Shown here: positions 43,433-53,842 of the stretch, one piece after another
How the letters are laid out: the number at the start of each line of letters is the position of its first letter
Numbering within the stretch: the first letter of the stretch is position 1
Source of the DNA: Clostridia bacterium
GTDB lineage: Bacteria > Bacillota > Clostridia > Christensenellales > Aristaeellaceae
DNA: 64,000 nt
Reading direction: 5' to 3'
Assembly: GCA_017428385.1 (NCBI GenBank)
Contig: JAFRQX010000031.1
Coordinates: forward strand, 1 to 64,000
The notes under the pieces: model-generated
Told to the model about the DNA's origin: nothing
Databases searched by the model: none
The model's input: only the letters and a program-made list of their open reading frames with translations
Translations under genes and position numbers: made by a program

Positions 43433-44311
43433 TCACACTTTCTCACGCATGGGCTTGCCCAACAGTCCGGCCGGCTTGAACAGCAGAACGATGATCAGCA
43501 CGGCGAAGACGATGGCGTCTCCCAGCTCAGTTGAAATATAGGCTTTGCCGAAAATCTCGATGATGCCCAGCAGCACGCCGCCCAGCATGGCGCCGGGAAT
43601 GGAGCCGATTCCGCCGAAAACGGCGGCGGTGAAGGCCTTGATACCCGGCATGGAACCGGTGGTCGGCTGCAGGATGGGATAGGAGGAGCACAGCAGGATG
43701 CCGGCGATGGCAGCCAGCGCGGAGCCGATGGCAAAGGTGAGGGAGATGGTCCGGTTCACGTTGATGCCCATCAGCTCAGCTGCTCCGCGGTCCTCCGAAA
43801 CACAGCGCATGGCTTTGCCCAGCTTGGTTTTGGAGGTGAACAGGGTCAGCAGGACCATGATGACGATGCTGACCAGGATGGTGATCAGGGTCGCGGAGGA
43901 GATGTTGATCTTCCCCAGGTGCAGCGAGGCGCCGTTGATGAAGGTGGTGGGGAAGGACTTGGGGTTCGCTCCCCAGATCATCAGCGCGATATTCTGCAGC
44001 AGGTAGCTCATGCCGATGGCGGTGATCAGCACCGCCAGGGATGTGGCCTGGCGGAGGGGCCGGTAAGCCAGGCCTTCAATGGTGATGCCCAGGAGGGTGC
44101 AGACCACCATGGCCAGCAGGAACGCAAAGACCGGGGGAATGCCCCAGTACTGCAGGCCGCAGAAGGCGATATACGCGCCGACCATGATGACATCGCCGTG
44201 GGCGAAGTTCAGCATCTTCGCGATGCCGTAGACCATGGTATAGCCCAGGGCGATGATGGCATAGATGCTGCCCAGGCTGAGGCCGTTAATCAGATTATCC
44301 AGAAAAATCAT
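43433..44311 (-). CDS. livH: Branched-chain amino acid ABC transporter permease
   Basis: A 292-residue permease with about eight helices. LivH features: GLSLGSIYAIIALGYTMVYG, MLNFAHGDVIMVGAY and the loop GKAMRCVSEDRGAAELMGINV. GGAAAT upstream gives a modest ribosome site. Separated from the binding protein gene by 120 bases holding a hairpin. Confidence 0.94.
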   Translation of the reverse strand: MIFLDNLINGLSLGSIYAIIALGYTMVYGIAKMLNFAHGDVIMVGAYIAFCGLQYWGIPPVFAFLLAMVVCTLLGITIEGLAYRPLRQATSLAVLITAIGMSYLLQNIALMIWGANPKSFPTTFINGASLHLGKINISSATLITILVSIVIMVLLTLFTSKTKLGKAMRCVSEDRGAAELMGINVNRTISLTFAIGSALAAIAGILLCSSYPILQPTTGSMPGIKAFTAAVFGGIGSIPGAMLGGVLLGIIEIFGKAYISTELGDAIVFAVLIIVLLFKPAGLLGKPMREKV

Positions 44312-44386
44312 ACAGATATTTCCTCTCAGGAAAGATAACTGGTAAGGGATTCAGATACGGATTTCGACAGGGGATAGAACAAGCGA

Positions 44387-44410
44387 AACCGGTCCAGAAG
44401 AGGACCGGTT
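44387..44410 (-). terminator. Hairpin between the liv binding protein and permease genes
   Basis: AACCGGTCC pairs perfectly with GGACCGGTT around a 6-base loop. On the minus strand it is followed by TTTCGCTTGTT, a weak T-tract, so read-through to livH is expected. Confidence 0.65.
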
Positions 44411-44431
44411 CGCGAAAAAGTGACCGGGAAA

Positions 44432-45562
44432 TCAGTCTTCGAAGACGTACACACCGTTGACGATGGTGGCGGCCATAGGCGTCTTGGTAACAGCGCCGGA
44501 CTCGTCCCAGGTCATGGTGCCGGTCAGACCGGTAACTTCGATTTCCTTCATAGCGTCAATCAGCAGGTCGCAGGCTTCTTCGGGAGCCATATCGGAGGTG
44601 ATGCCGGCTTTTTCAGCGGCAGCAACCAGGATGTAGATGCCGTCATAAGCATCCGCCGCGAACTGGATGGGGGTCTCGTTGAACTTCTCCTGATACTTGG
44701 CAACGAAGCTCTTGACCTTCTCGTCTTCAGAGGTGGCAACGAAGGGGGTCAGCAGCATGACGCCTTCCGCCAGGGAGGTGTCGAAGCCTTCAACGCTCAG
44801 GATGCCGTCCATGCCGTCCACGCCGAAGAAGATCGGCTTGTAGTTCTTGTCGGCAGCGGTCTTCAGGATCAGGGAAGCGGGGGTGTAGTACATGGGCAGG
44901 AAGACGATTTCAGCGCCGGCTTCCTGGGCCTTGCCAACCTGAACGGTGAAGTCCGTGGTTTCATCGGTGAAGGTTTCTTCGCTGACGATTTCCAGACCCA
45001 GCTCAGCGCCCTTCTTTACGAAGGTGTCACGGATACCGGTGGAGTACACGTCGGCGTTGTTGTAGATCACGGCGACCTTGGTGCCCAGCTTGTGATCGGC
45101 AATGTACTGCGCGGAAGCGGAGCCCTGGTTCGGGTCGGTGAAGCAAACCTGGAAGACGTTGTCCTTATCCTCGATAACAGCGGTGGAGGAAGCGGAGGGA
45201 GTCAGGAAGAATACGCGGTCAGCGTATCCCTGGGCACCGGCGGCTTCGCAGGGCTTGGAGGTGGTGGATCCCAGGATCATCTGGGCACCGGCGTCCAGCG
45301 CGGCATTGTAGGCGTTGATAACCTTTTCAACGTTGTGCTCGTCGTCTTCATTAATCAGTTCAATGGTGAATTTGCCACCTGCGGCATTGATTTCATCCAC
45401 GGCGATTTCGGCACCGTGCTGGGTGGCCAGGCCGTACAGGGCGGCGGCACCGGTGGTCGGTCCGATATGGGCAATCTTCAGGGTGACTGCCTCTTCAGCA
45501 AAGGCGGAGCAGACAGACAGTGCCAGCATAAGGGCGAGGACCATAGCGATAAGCTTCTTCAT
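44432..45562 (-). CDS. livK: Branched-chain amino acid ABC transporter, binding protein
   Basis: A 376-residue periplasmic-binding-protein-like-I protein (type I fold; LKIAHIGPTTGAAALYGLATQHGAEIAVDEINAAGG). The signal peptide ends SAFA-EEA. A Cys occurs in ALSVCSAFA, but the -1 Val does not make a proper lipobox. AAGGAGG is 9 bases before the ATG. First gene of the liv operon, all five parts of which are present. Ligand probably Leu/Ile/Val; amides or urea-like ligands are possible in this family. Confidence 0.93.
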   Translation of the reverse strand: MKKLIAMVLALMLALSVCSAFAEEAVTLKIAHIGPTTGAAALYGLATQHGAEIAVDEINAAGGKFTIELINEDDEHNVEKVINAYNAALDAGAQMILGSTTSKPCEAAGAQGYADRVFFLTPSASSTAVIEDKDNVFQVCFTDPNQGSASAQYIADHKLGTKVAVIYNNADVYSTGIRDTFVKKGAELGLEIVSEETFTDETTDFTVQVGKAQEAGAEIVFLPMYYTPASLILKTAADKNYKPIFFGVDGMDGILSVEGFDTSLAEGVMLLTPFVATSEDEKVKSFVAKYQEKFNETPIQFAADAYDGIYILVAAAEKAGITSDMAPEEACDLLIDAMKEIEVTGLTGTMTWDESGAVTKTPMAATIVNGVYVFED

Positions 45563-45617
45563 GTGGGTTTCCTCCTTATATACTAATGTAACAAAGCGCC
45601 TTTACTTTGTATCGAAC

Positions 45618-45645
45618 ATTATACACTAGTTTTTTGGCGAGTAAA
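45618..45645 (-). promoter_or_regulatory. liv operon promoter
   Basis: Minus-strand TTTACT (45645-45640), 16-base spacer, TATAAT (45623-45618), about 55 bases before livK. Confidence 0.65.
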
Positions 45646-45682
45646 GCACAGAAAGCCTGTTTTTTGTTCGTTCTTTGTATTC

Positions 45683-45711
45683 TTGACAGTCCTGAGCTTT
45701 CCCGATAAAAT
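45683..45711 (+). promoter_or_regulatory. Promoter of the surface protein gene
   Basis: TTGACA (45683-45688), 17-base spacer, TAAAAT (45706-45711). Between it and the start codon GGAGGA (about 45773) is followed by a small hairpin GGAGT-TTCAT-ACTCC (45778-45792), which would bring the distant ribosome site near ATG 45802. Confidence 0.65.
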
Positions 45712-45801
45712 ATTGTAGATATCCTGTATCCATCCATATTGACACGTCCGGCCGGTTTTCCGGCGGGGGAAGGAGGAAGGAGTTTCATACTCCGACACAA
45801 T

Positions 45802-47775
45802 ATGAACAGGAAACGTTTATTCCTTGCACTGGCGCTGGGGGTCGTGCTGGTTTTACTTTGCGCGTCTGCAGCGCTGGCGGACAGACCGATCAAGGTCTCC
45901 ATGGAATTCAGCAAATATAAATTATCCGGACCGGAAACAATCACTGTTTCCATCACGGTAACCAATATCGGGGACGGGGATCTGCCTGCTCCGGTGACGC
46001 TGTATTTCCCGGACGGCAGCAAGATCGAGGACTTCGGCTCCCCGACGCTTTCTGTCGGAAAGAGCAAGCGCTGGACCGGCGACTGGGACGTGACCCAGGA
46101 AGAACTGGACGCCGGCAAGGTGACCTTCTCTGTCCGGTACTCCGCCTATGACGGCCCGATCGGCGACGACGGAGAACCTACCCTGAAGGCTCACAAGCTG
46201 AATTTCTCCAAGGACGTGACCAATCTCGGCACTGATCCGCAGATTACCGTCAAGCGGACGATTACGCCCACCACCGCCCAGAAGAACCAGGAAGTCAGCG
46301 TCACCTACGAGGTGACCAACTCCGGCGATGTGGAAGTCACCTCCGTGAACATCAAGGAGAATGCCGGTGTTTCCGCCAAGTCCGGAACCATCGCCTCCAT
46401 TGCTGTCGGCGCGACGGAAAGCTATACCTTTACCACCACTATGGGATCAAAGGATATTACAAGCGCGGCGACCATCTCCTTCAAGGCCGGCGGCAAGAGC
46501 TACACCAAGAAGGTTGAAAGCACCACGATCAAATACGGGGAAGTGAAGCTGTCCGCCACGCTGAAGGCTGACAAGAAGGGCGGAGCGCCCGGCGATACCG
46601 TCAAACTGACCCTGACGCTGAAGAATTCCGGCACGCTGGACTTTACCAACGTGACCGTAACAGACCCGATCCTGGGCACCGTGTTTGAAAACCAGGAAGT
46701 GAAGGCCGGCAAGGACCTCACGCTGGAAAAAGACGTGACCGTTACTGAAACCCAGGAGCTGCAGTTCACCGTAAAGGCGGATGAAAGCACCGGCAAGGGC
46801 GTGGAAACGGCTACCGGCCGGATCAAGATCACTGCCATGGATCCGTCCCAGCTGATCGCCCTGCGGGTGGAAGCTGAGGCTGACCGCGACGTGATCTACA
46901 AGCGTCCCGGTACCGTCCGCTTCTCCGTTACCGTGCATAATGACAGCGCCGTGGAAGTGAAGAACATCTCCGTCAAGTCCGGAGATGTCACCCTCTACAG
47001 CTTCGCCAGCATTGCTGCCGGACAGAGCGCTTCCTTTATCCGGGATGTGGACGCCAACCTGAGCGAGGATATGGCTTCCGGTACTTTCCGGTTCGTTGCC
47101 TCCTGCAAGGATCAGCTGGATCAGACGCTGACCTTCAACAGCAACGATATCGTCATCAACTATGTGGAGCAGACTCCTGCGCCGACCGAACCGCCGCAGG
47201 TGACGCCGCCCAAGCCCGCAGAAGAGCCCCTGCCGACTGACCAGCCCGAACCCGAATGGCTGGGCCAGGCGGAAACGCTTGCTGACGGAGCCAAGTGGAT
47301 CTTCGCGGGAATTGCCGGCATCCTGCTGGTGCTGCTGCTGATCGGCGCGGTCCGCCGCGGCAAGAGCCGGAGCGAATCCAAAAAGGCCATGGACCATCTG
47401 GACGGTGCCAACTACCGTGATTACAGCACGGCGCCGAAACGCGGCAAGCGGAGCGAGATCTCCAACGGCGGAACCGAAGAGGTAAAGCCTGCTGCCGAAG
47501 AGGAAAAGTCCGAAGCGAAGGAAGAAGTGGAGAACACGGTCCAGAGCAGCGAGCTGATGGCCGAAACCCTCCGCAAGCTGTATTCCGACAAGACGGAAGA
47601 TGCAGCGGAAGTCGTGACCGAAACCGTTGAGGAAGCGGCGGAAGAAGCAAAAGAAGCTGTCGCTGAAACGGCTGAAGCGGCTGCCGAGACTGCTGAGGAA
47701 GCGGTTGAGGAAGTCAAAAAGGCCGCGGAAGAAACCGCCGGAACACGCCGCCGCCGGGGCCGCAAACAGGAATAA
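45802..47775 (+). CDS. Surface-anchored protein with repeated Ig-like domains and acidic cytosolic tail
   Basis: 657 residues. A signal peptide (LFLALALGVVLVLLCASAALA) precedes about four beta-sandwich repeats of the CARDB/DUF11 kind (ITVSITVTNIGDGDLP, VSVTYEVTNSGDVEVTSV, VKLTLTLKNSGTLDFTNV, VRFSVTVHNDSAVEVKNI). A Pro-rich linker, one membrane helix (WIFAGIAGILLVLLLIGAV) and a roughly 135-residue cytosolic tail follow; the tail is rich in Glu and Ala, probably helical, and ends RRRRGRKQE. ATG 45802 begins the signal peptide; upstream in-frame TTG 45739 is rejected. Function is unknown; possibly it links the envelope to a cytosolic partner. Confidence 0.8.
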   Translation: MNRKRLFLALALGVVLVLLCASAALADRPIKVSMEFSKYKLSGPETITVSITVTNIGDGDLPAPVTLYFPDGSKIEDFGSPTLSVGKSKRWTGDWDVTQEELDAGKVTFSVRYSAYDGPIGDDGEPTLKAHKLNFSKDVTNLGTDPQITVKRTITPTTAQKNQEVSVTYEVTNSGDVEVTSVNIKENAGVSAKSGTIASIAVGATESYTFTTTMGSKDITSAATISFKAGGKSYTKKVESTTIKYGEVKLSATLKADKKGGAPGDTVKLTLTLKNSGTLDFTNVTVTDPILGTVFENQEVKAGKDLTLEKDVTVTETQELQFTVKADESTGKGVETATGRIKITAMDPSQLIALRVEAEADRDVIYKRPGTVRFSVTVHNDSAVEVKNISVKSGDVTLYSFASIAAGQSASFIRDVDANLSEDMASGTFRFVASCKDQLDQTLTFNSNDIVINYVEQTPAPTEPPQVTPPKPAEEPLPTDQPEPEWLGQAETLADGAKWIFAGIAGILLVLLLIGAVRRGKSRSESKKAMDHLDGANYRDYSTAPKRGKRSEISNGGTEEVKPAAEEEKSEAKEEVENTVQSSELMAETLRKLYSDKTEDAAEVVTETVEEAAEEAKEAVAETAEAAAETAEEAVEEVKKAAEETAGTRRRRGRKQE

Positions 47776-47791
47776 AACCCAAAGGCTGAAC

Positions 47792-47824
47792 AAGCCGGAG
47801 CTGTTAAAGGCTCCGGCTTTTTTG
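47792..47824 (+). terminator. Terminator of the surface protein gene
   Basis: AAGCCGGAGC pairs perfectly with GCTCCGGCTT, followed by a T-run. Confidence 0.9.
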
Positions 47825-47873
47825 CACCCTCCGGAACGGAAAAACGGAACAGGGAAAATGCGGCGGGACGAGC

Positions 47874-47903
47874 TTGCGTCACAAGGGTTGGAGGTGGTAT
47901 ACT
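47874..47903 (+). promoter_or_regulatory. secA promoter and leader hairpin
   Basis: TTGCGT (47874-47879), 18-base spacer, TATACT (47898-47903). The leader then has GCCCGTT-TG-AACGGGC (about 47919-47934), a tight hairpin just before the secA ribosome site. Confidence 0.6.
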
Positions 47904-47950
47904 AACCTGTAATGCTTTGCCCGTTTGAACGGGCAGTGAAGGAGTTATCA

Positions 47951-50653
<2,703 letters not shown>

Positions 50654-50664
50654 CGCCTCATTTT

Positions 50665-50698
50665 GAATTCACAATTCATAATTCATAATGAATTGTGC
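50665..50698. repeat. AT-rich dispersed repeat, copy 2
   Basis: A tandem of ATTCACAATTCATAATTCAT type after secA; CAATTCAT pairs with ATGAATTG to give an 8-bp hairpin. May act as a weak 3' hairpin for secA. Confidence 0.6.
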
Positions 50699-50785
50699 GA
50701 TATCCGGACAAACACGGAGAACAGGGGATTATTCATATGTGGAATACAAGAAGGTAGACAGGAACTGCTGTTATCAGGAAAGACA

Positions 50786-50824
50786 CTCATAATTCTGGAT
50801 TCTGAATTATGAATTCTGAATTGA
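50786..50824. repeat. AT-rich dispersed repeat, copy 3
   Basis: CTCATAATTCTGGATTCTG followed by AATTATGAATTCTGAATTGA, directly before the prfB ribosome site. The 90 bases between copies 2 and 3 hold no gene that I can support. Confidence 0.6.
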
Positions 50825-50845
50825 TTTTTGCCGGAGGTGTAAACG

Positions 50846-51952
50846 ATGTTGGAACTTGAACAATACGCACAGGATATTACCGGGATCCGGAAGAGCATCC
50901 TGGCTGCCGGAGAGGCGCTGCACATCGATCATATGAAAGAGCAGATCGATGAGCTGACCGAGGAAATGAACCAGCCGGAATTCTGGAACGATACAGAACG
51001 CTCCACCCGGGTGAACCAGAAGCTGGGCCACCTGAAGAACAAGCTGGCCCACTATGAAGGCCTGCTGAGCACTGCCGATGATATCGACACGATGATGGAG
51101 CTGGCCAAGGAAGAAAACGACGAGGAAATGGTCCAGGAGATCGGTACGGAACTGGCCACCCTGAAGGAAAAAGCGGACGCGCTGGAGCTGGAAACCCTGA
51201 TGCGGGGCGACTATGACGACAATGACGCCGTGCTGAGCCTTCATGCCGGCGCCGGCGGAACCGAGGCCCAGGACTGGACCCAGATGCTTTACCGTATGTA
51301 TACCCGCTATTGCGAGCGGATGGGCTTTGAGGTGAAGCTGCTGGACCTGCTGGACGGAGACGAAGCGGGTATCAAGAGCGTGACCTTTGAGGTCAGCGGC
51401 GATCATGCCTACGGCTATCTCCGCGGAGAGAAGGGTGTGCACCGGCTGGTGCGTATCAGCCCCTTCGATTCCAACGCCCGGCGGCATACCAGTTTCTCCA
51501 GCCTGGACGTGGCGCCGATGATCGAGGATGACGGCGACGAAATCAAGATTGATATGAAGTATGTGCGGGTGGATACCTACCATTCTTCCGGTGCCGGCGG
51601 ACAGAACGTTAACAAGACCAGCTCCGCTGTCCGTATGACGTACGTCAAGGATGACGTGACCATCGTGGTTGCCTGCCAGACCGAGCGCGACCAGGTGCAG
51701 AACCGTGCCACCTGTCTGAAAATGCTGAAGGCCAAACTGCTGGAACTGAAGGAACGCGAAAAGGAACAGCAGATGGCGGACATCAAGGGCGAGATGAAGA
51801 AGATCGAATGGGGCAGCCAGATCCGCTCCTACGTTTTCCAGCCCTATACCATGGTCAAGGATCACCGCACCAACTATGAGAGCGGTAACATTGACGACGT
51901 GATGAACGGAAACCTGGAGGGCTTCGTCACTGCATACCTGAAGATGCAGTAA
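50846..51952 (+). CDS. prfB: Peptide chain release factor 2
   Basis: A 368-residue class I release factor for UAA/UGA. Codon-recognition tripeptide SPF at 205-207 and catalytic GGQ at 251-253 identify RF2. The frame is continuous from MLELEQYAQDITG; the programmed +1 frameshift at an early UGA found in many prfB genes is absent. CCGGAGGTG is 8 bases before the ATG. Followed after 8 bases by the DUF1461 gene, so co-transcribed. Confidence 0.96.
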   Translation: MLELEQYAQDITGIRKSILAAGEALHIDHMKEQIDELTEEMNQPEFWNDTERSTRVNQKLGHLKNKLAHYEGLLSTADDIDTMMELAKEENDEEMVQEIGTELATLKEKADALELETLMRGDYDDNDAVLSLHAGAGGTEAQDWTQMLYRMYTRYCERMGFEVKLLDLLDGDEAGIKSVTFEVSGDHAYGYLRGEKGVHRLVRISPFDSNARRHTSFSSLDVAPMIEDDGDEIKIDMKYVRVDTYHSSGAGGQNVNKTSSAVRMTYVKDDVTIVVACQTERDQVQNRATCLKMLKAKLLELKEREKEQQMADIKGEMKKIEWGSQIRSYVFQPYTMVKDHRTNYESGNIDDVMNGNLEGFVTAYLKMQ

Positions 51953-51960
51953 TCTGACCA

Positions 51961-52686
51961 ATGAACCGTGGATTCATGAAAACCGCTGCTGCCCGGCTGT
52001 GCGGATTCCTGCTTGTATGGGCAGTAATCCTGTTCACGCTGGCGGCAGCGGTGTACGGTATAGCCGGGAACGGGGACCTGCTTTCGCGGGAGATGCTCCG
52101 TCACGCGCCGCCGGAGACAACAGGTCTTCCGGAGACGGAATACCCGGGTGTGGGCCGGATGACAGCCGCCTACCTGACCGGGCAGGAAGAGACCTTCCAG
52201 TATATCTGGACGGATGCGAACGACCGCGGCTATGTTGGATTCCAGAAGCATGAAGCGGATCACATGGCGGACTGCCGGGGACTGATCGGCCTGGCGGGGA
52301 CGCTGCGATGGATCACCGGTGCGGCGGCGCTCCTGCTGACCGGCATCGGCATCCTGCTTCGGCGACGGAAAGCATTAGCCGACGGAATGCTGACAGGGCT
52401 TTGCACGGCAGGGGTGCTGTTTGCCGGTATCGCGGTATGGGCGCTGGTGAACTTTGACGGCCTGTTTGTCACGTTTCACCGGGTGGCCTTCACCAATGAT
52501 GGCTGGCTGCTGGATCCCCGGACAGACCTGCTGATCCGGCTGATGCCGGTCAACTTTTTTGTTTCCCTGGGAACCAGGATCATGATCTGGATCCTGGTTG
52601 CAGGAATTGTGCTTTTTTGTACAGGAAAAAGCGTACATCATGCAGAAATAAGAAGTAAGCATGAAAAAACGGATACTGCCGAATAA
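51961..52686 (+). CDS. DUF1461/TIGR01906 integral membrane protein (Lit-like)
   Basis: 241 residues with about five membrane helices: one at 15-37, an extracytoplasmic region with QKHEADHMADC, three more helices, then TFHRVAFTNDGWLLDPRTDLLIRLMPVNFF, which is the family's hallmark block, and a final helix. DUF1461 includes Lit, the lipoprotein intramolecular acyl transferase of low-GC Firmicutes, whose catalysis depends on a conserved His; the His residues here fit. Direct neighbour of prfB, no ribosome site of its own beyond the prfB end, so translation may be coupled. Confidence 0.78.
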   Translation: MNRGFMKTAAARLCGFLLVWAVILFTLAAAVYGIAGNGDLLSREMLRHAPPETTGLPETEYPGVGRMTAAYLTGQEETFQYIWTDANDRGYVGFQKHEADHMADCRGLIGLAGTLRWITGAAALLLTGIGILLRRRKALADGMLTGLCTAGVLFAGIAVWALVNFDGLFVTFHRVAFTNDGWLLDPRTDLLIRLMPVNFFVSLGTRIMIWILVAGIVLFCTGKSVHHAEIRSKHEKTDTAE

Positions 52687-52732
52687 TCAATGCGTCAAGG
52701 ATAGAGAATGAGGAAAGAACGCCTCATGATGA

Positions 52733-52760
52733 TTTGTGAATGATGAATTATGAATTGAAA
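52733..52760. repeat. AT-rich dispersed repeat, copy 4
   Basis: TGTGAATGATGAATTATGAA and the bases after it. It overlaps the start of tsaD and supplies its apparent first codons (MMNYELK). Confidence 0.6.
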
Positions 52761-53810
52761 TCCCGCCAGCAGGCTGAGGAACTGCGGAACAAGGAAACCG
52801 TCCGCATCCTCTCCCTGGAGACCAGCTGCGATGAAACCGCGGCGGCTGTGATTGAAAACGGCCGGAAGATCCTGAGCAACGTGGTGTTCAGCCAGATCGA
52901 CCTGCATGAACTCTACGGCGGCGTGGTGCCGGAGATTGCCAGCCGGGCTCATATGGAAGCCTGCGACCGGGTGGTGGACCAGGCGCTGCGGGAAGCGGGC
53001 ATGAGCCTGCAGGAAGTGGATGCCCTGGCGGTGACCAAGGGCCCGGGCCTGGTCGGCGCGCTGCTGACCGGCGTCAACTGCATGAAGGGCCTGGCGTTCG
53101 CGGCGGGAAAACCGCTGGTGGGCGTCAACCATATTGAAGGCCACGTGAGCGCAAACTATCTGAGCCACCCGGATCTGGAACCGCCTTTCCTGTGCCTGGT
53201 GGTTTCCGGCGGCCACAGTCATCTGGTGGAGGTGTCAGATTACGGAACCTACCGCCTGCTGGGCCAGACGGTGGACGACGCGGCGGGAGAAGCCTTTGAC
53301 AAGGCTGCCCGGGCGCTGGGCCTGCCCTATCCGGGCGGACCGCGGATTGACAAACTGGCGGAAGAAGGAAACCCGGAAGCGTTTACCCTGCCCAGCCCGA
53401 AAACGGACGGGCGGTATGACTACAGCTTCAGCGGGCTGAAGACCGCCTTCATGAATACAGTGCATACGCTGGAACAGCGGGGAGAAACCCTGCCGAAGGC
53501 GGATCTGGCGGCCAGCTTCCGCCGGGCAGTCTGCCGGGAACTGACGGCCAAGGCCAGGCTGCTCCTGGAGGAGCGGGGCCGGGACGGTTACAACGGATTT
53601 GCGCTGGCAGGCGGCGTGTCTGCCAACAGGGAACTGCGGCGGATGGCGGCGGCTATGTGTGAGGATCTGAAGATTCCGCTGTTCATGCCGGAGCTGCATC
53701 TGTGCACGGACAACGGAGCCATGATCGGCAGCGCGGCATATTACAGGCTGAGGAACGGGGAACTGGCGGGGCTGGATCTGAATGCCATGCCCGCGCTCAG
53801 GTTGGTATAA
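52740..53810 (+). CDS. tsaD: tRNA N6-adenosine threonylcarbamoyltransferase
   Basis: Transfers threonylcarbamoyl to A37 of ANN-decoding tRNAs with TsaB/TsaE. 356 residues: the usual N-terminus RILSLETSCDETAAAV starts at residue 22; metal ligands His131 and His135 in HIEGH; ATP region VSGGHSHLVEV; DDAAGEAFDKAAR; C-terminal CTDNGAMIG. The 20 extra N-terminal residues come from the AT-rich repeat plus a short linker, and no start codon nearer to the family's N-terminus is visible. The ribosome site GAGGAAAG is 23 bases before ATG 52740 and fits better a 5-codon mini-ORF at 52726. Confidence 0.94.
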   Translation: MMNYELKSRQQAEELRNKETVRILSLETSCDETAAAVIENGRKILSNVVFSQIDLHELYGGVVPEIASRAHMEACDRVVDQALREAGMSLQEVDALAVTKGPGLVGALLTGVNCMKGLAFAAGKPLVGVNHIEGHVSANYLSHPDLEPPFLCLVVSGGHSHLVEVSDYGTYRLLGQTVDDAAGEAFDKAARALGLPYPGGPRIDKLAEEGNPEAFTLPSPKTDGRYDYSFSGLKTAFMNTVHTLEQRGETLPKADLAASFRRAVCRELTAKARLLLEERGRDGYNGFALAGGVSANRELRRMAAAMCEDLKIPLFMPELHLCTDNGAMIGSAAYYRLRNGELAGLDLNAMPALRLV

Positions 53811-53842
53811 GACACAGAAATACCGGAGGGTAGTGTACCGCA

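Noticed and set aside
44432..45562. Lipobox in the liv binding protein (ALSVC)
   Set aside because: The residue before Cys is Val, not Gly, Ala or Ser, and a standard type I site (AFA-EE) follows.
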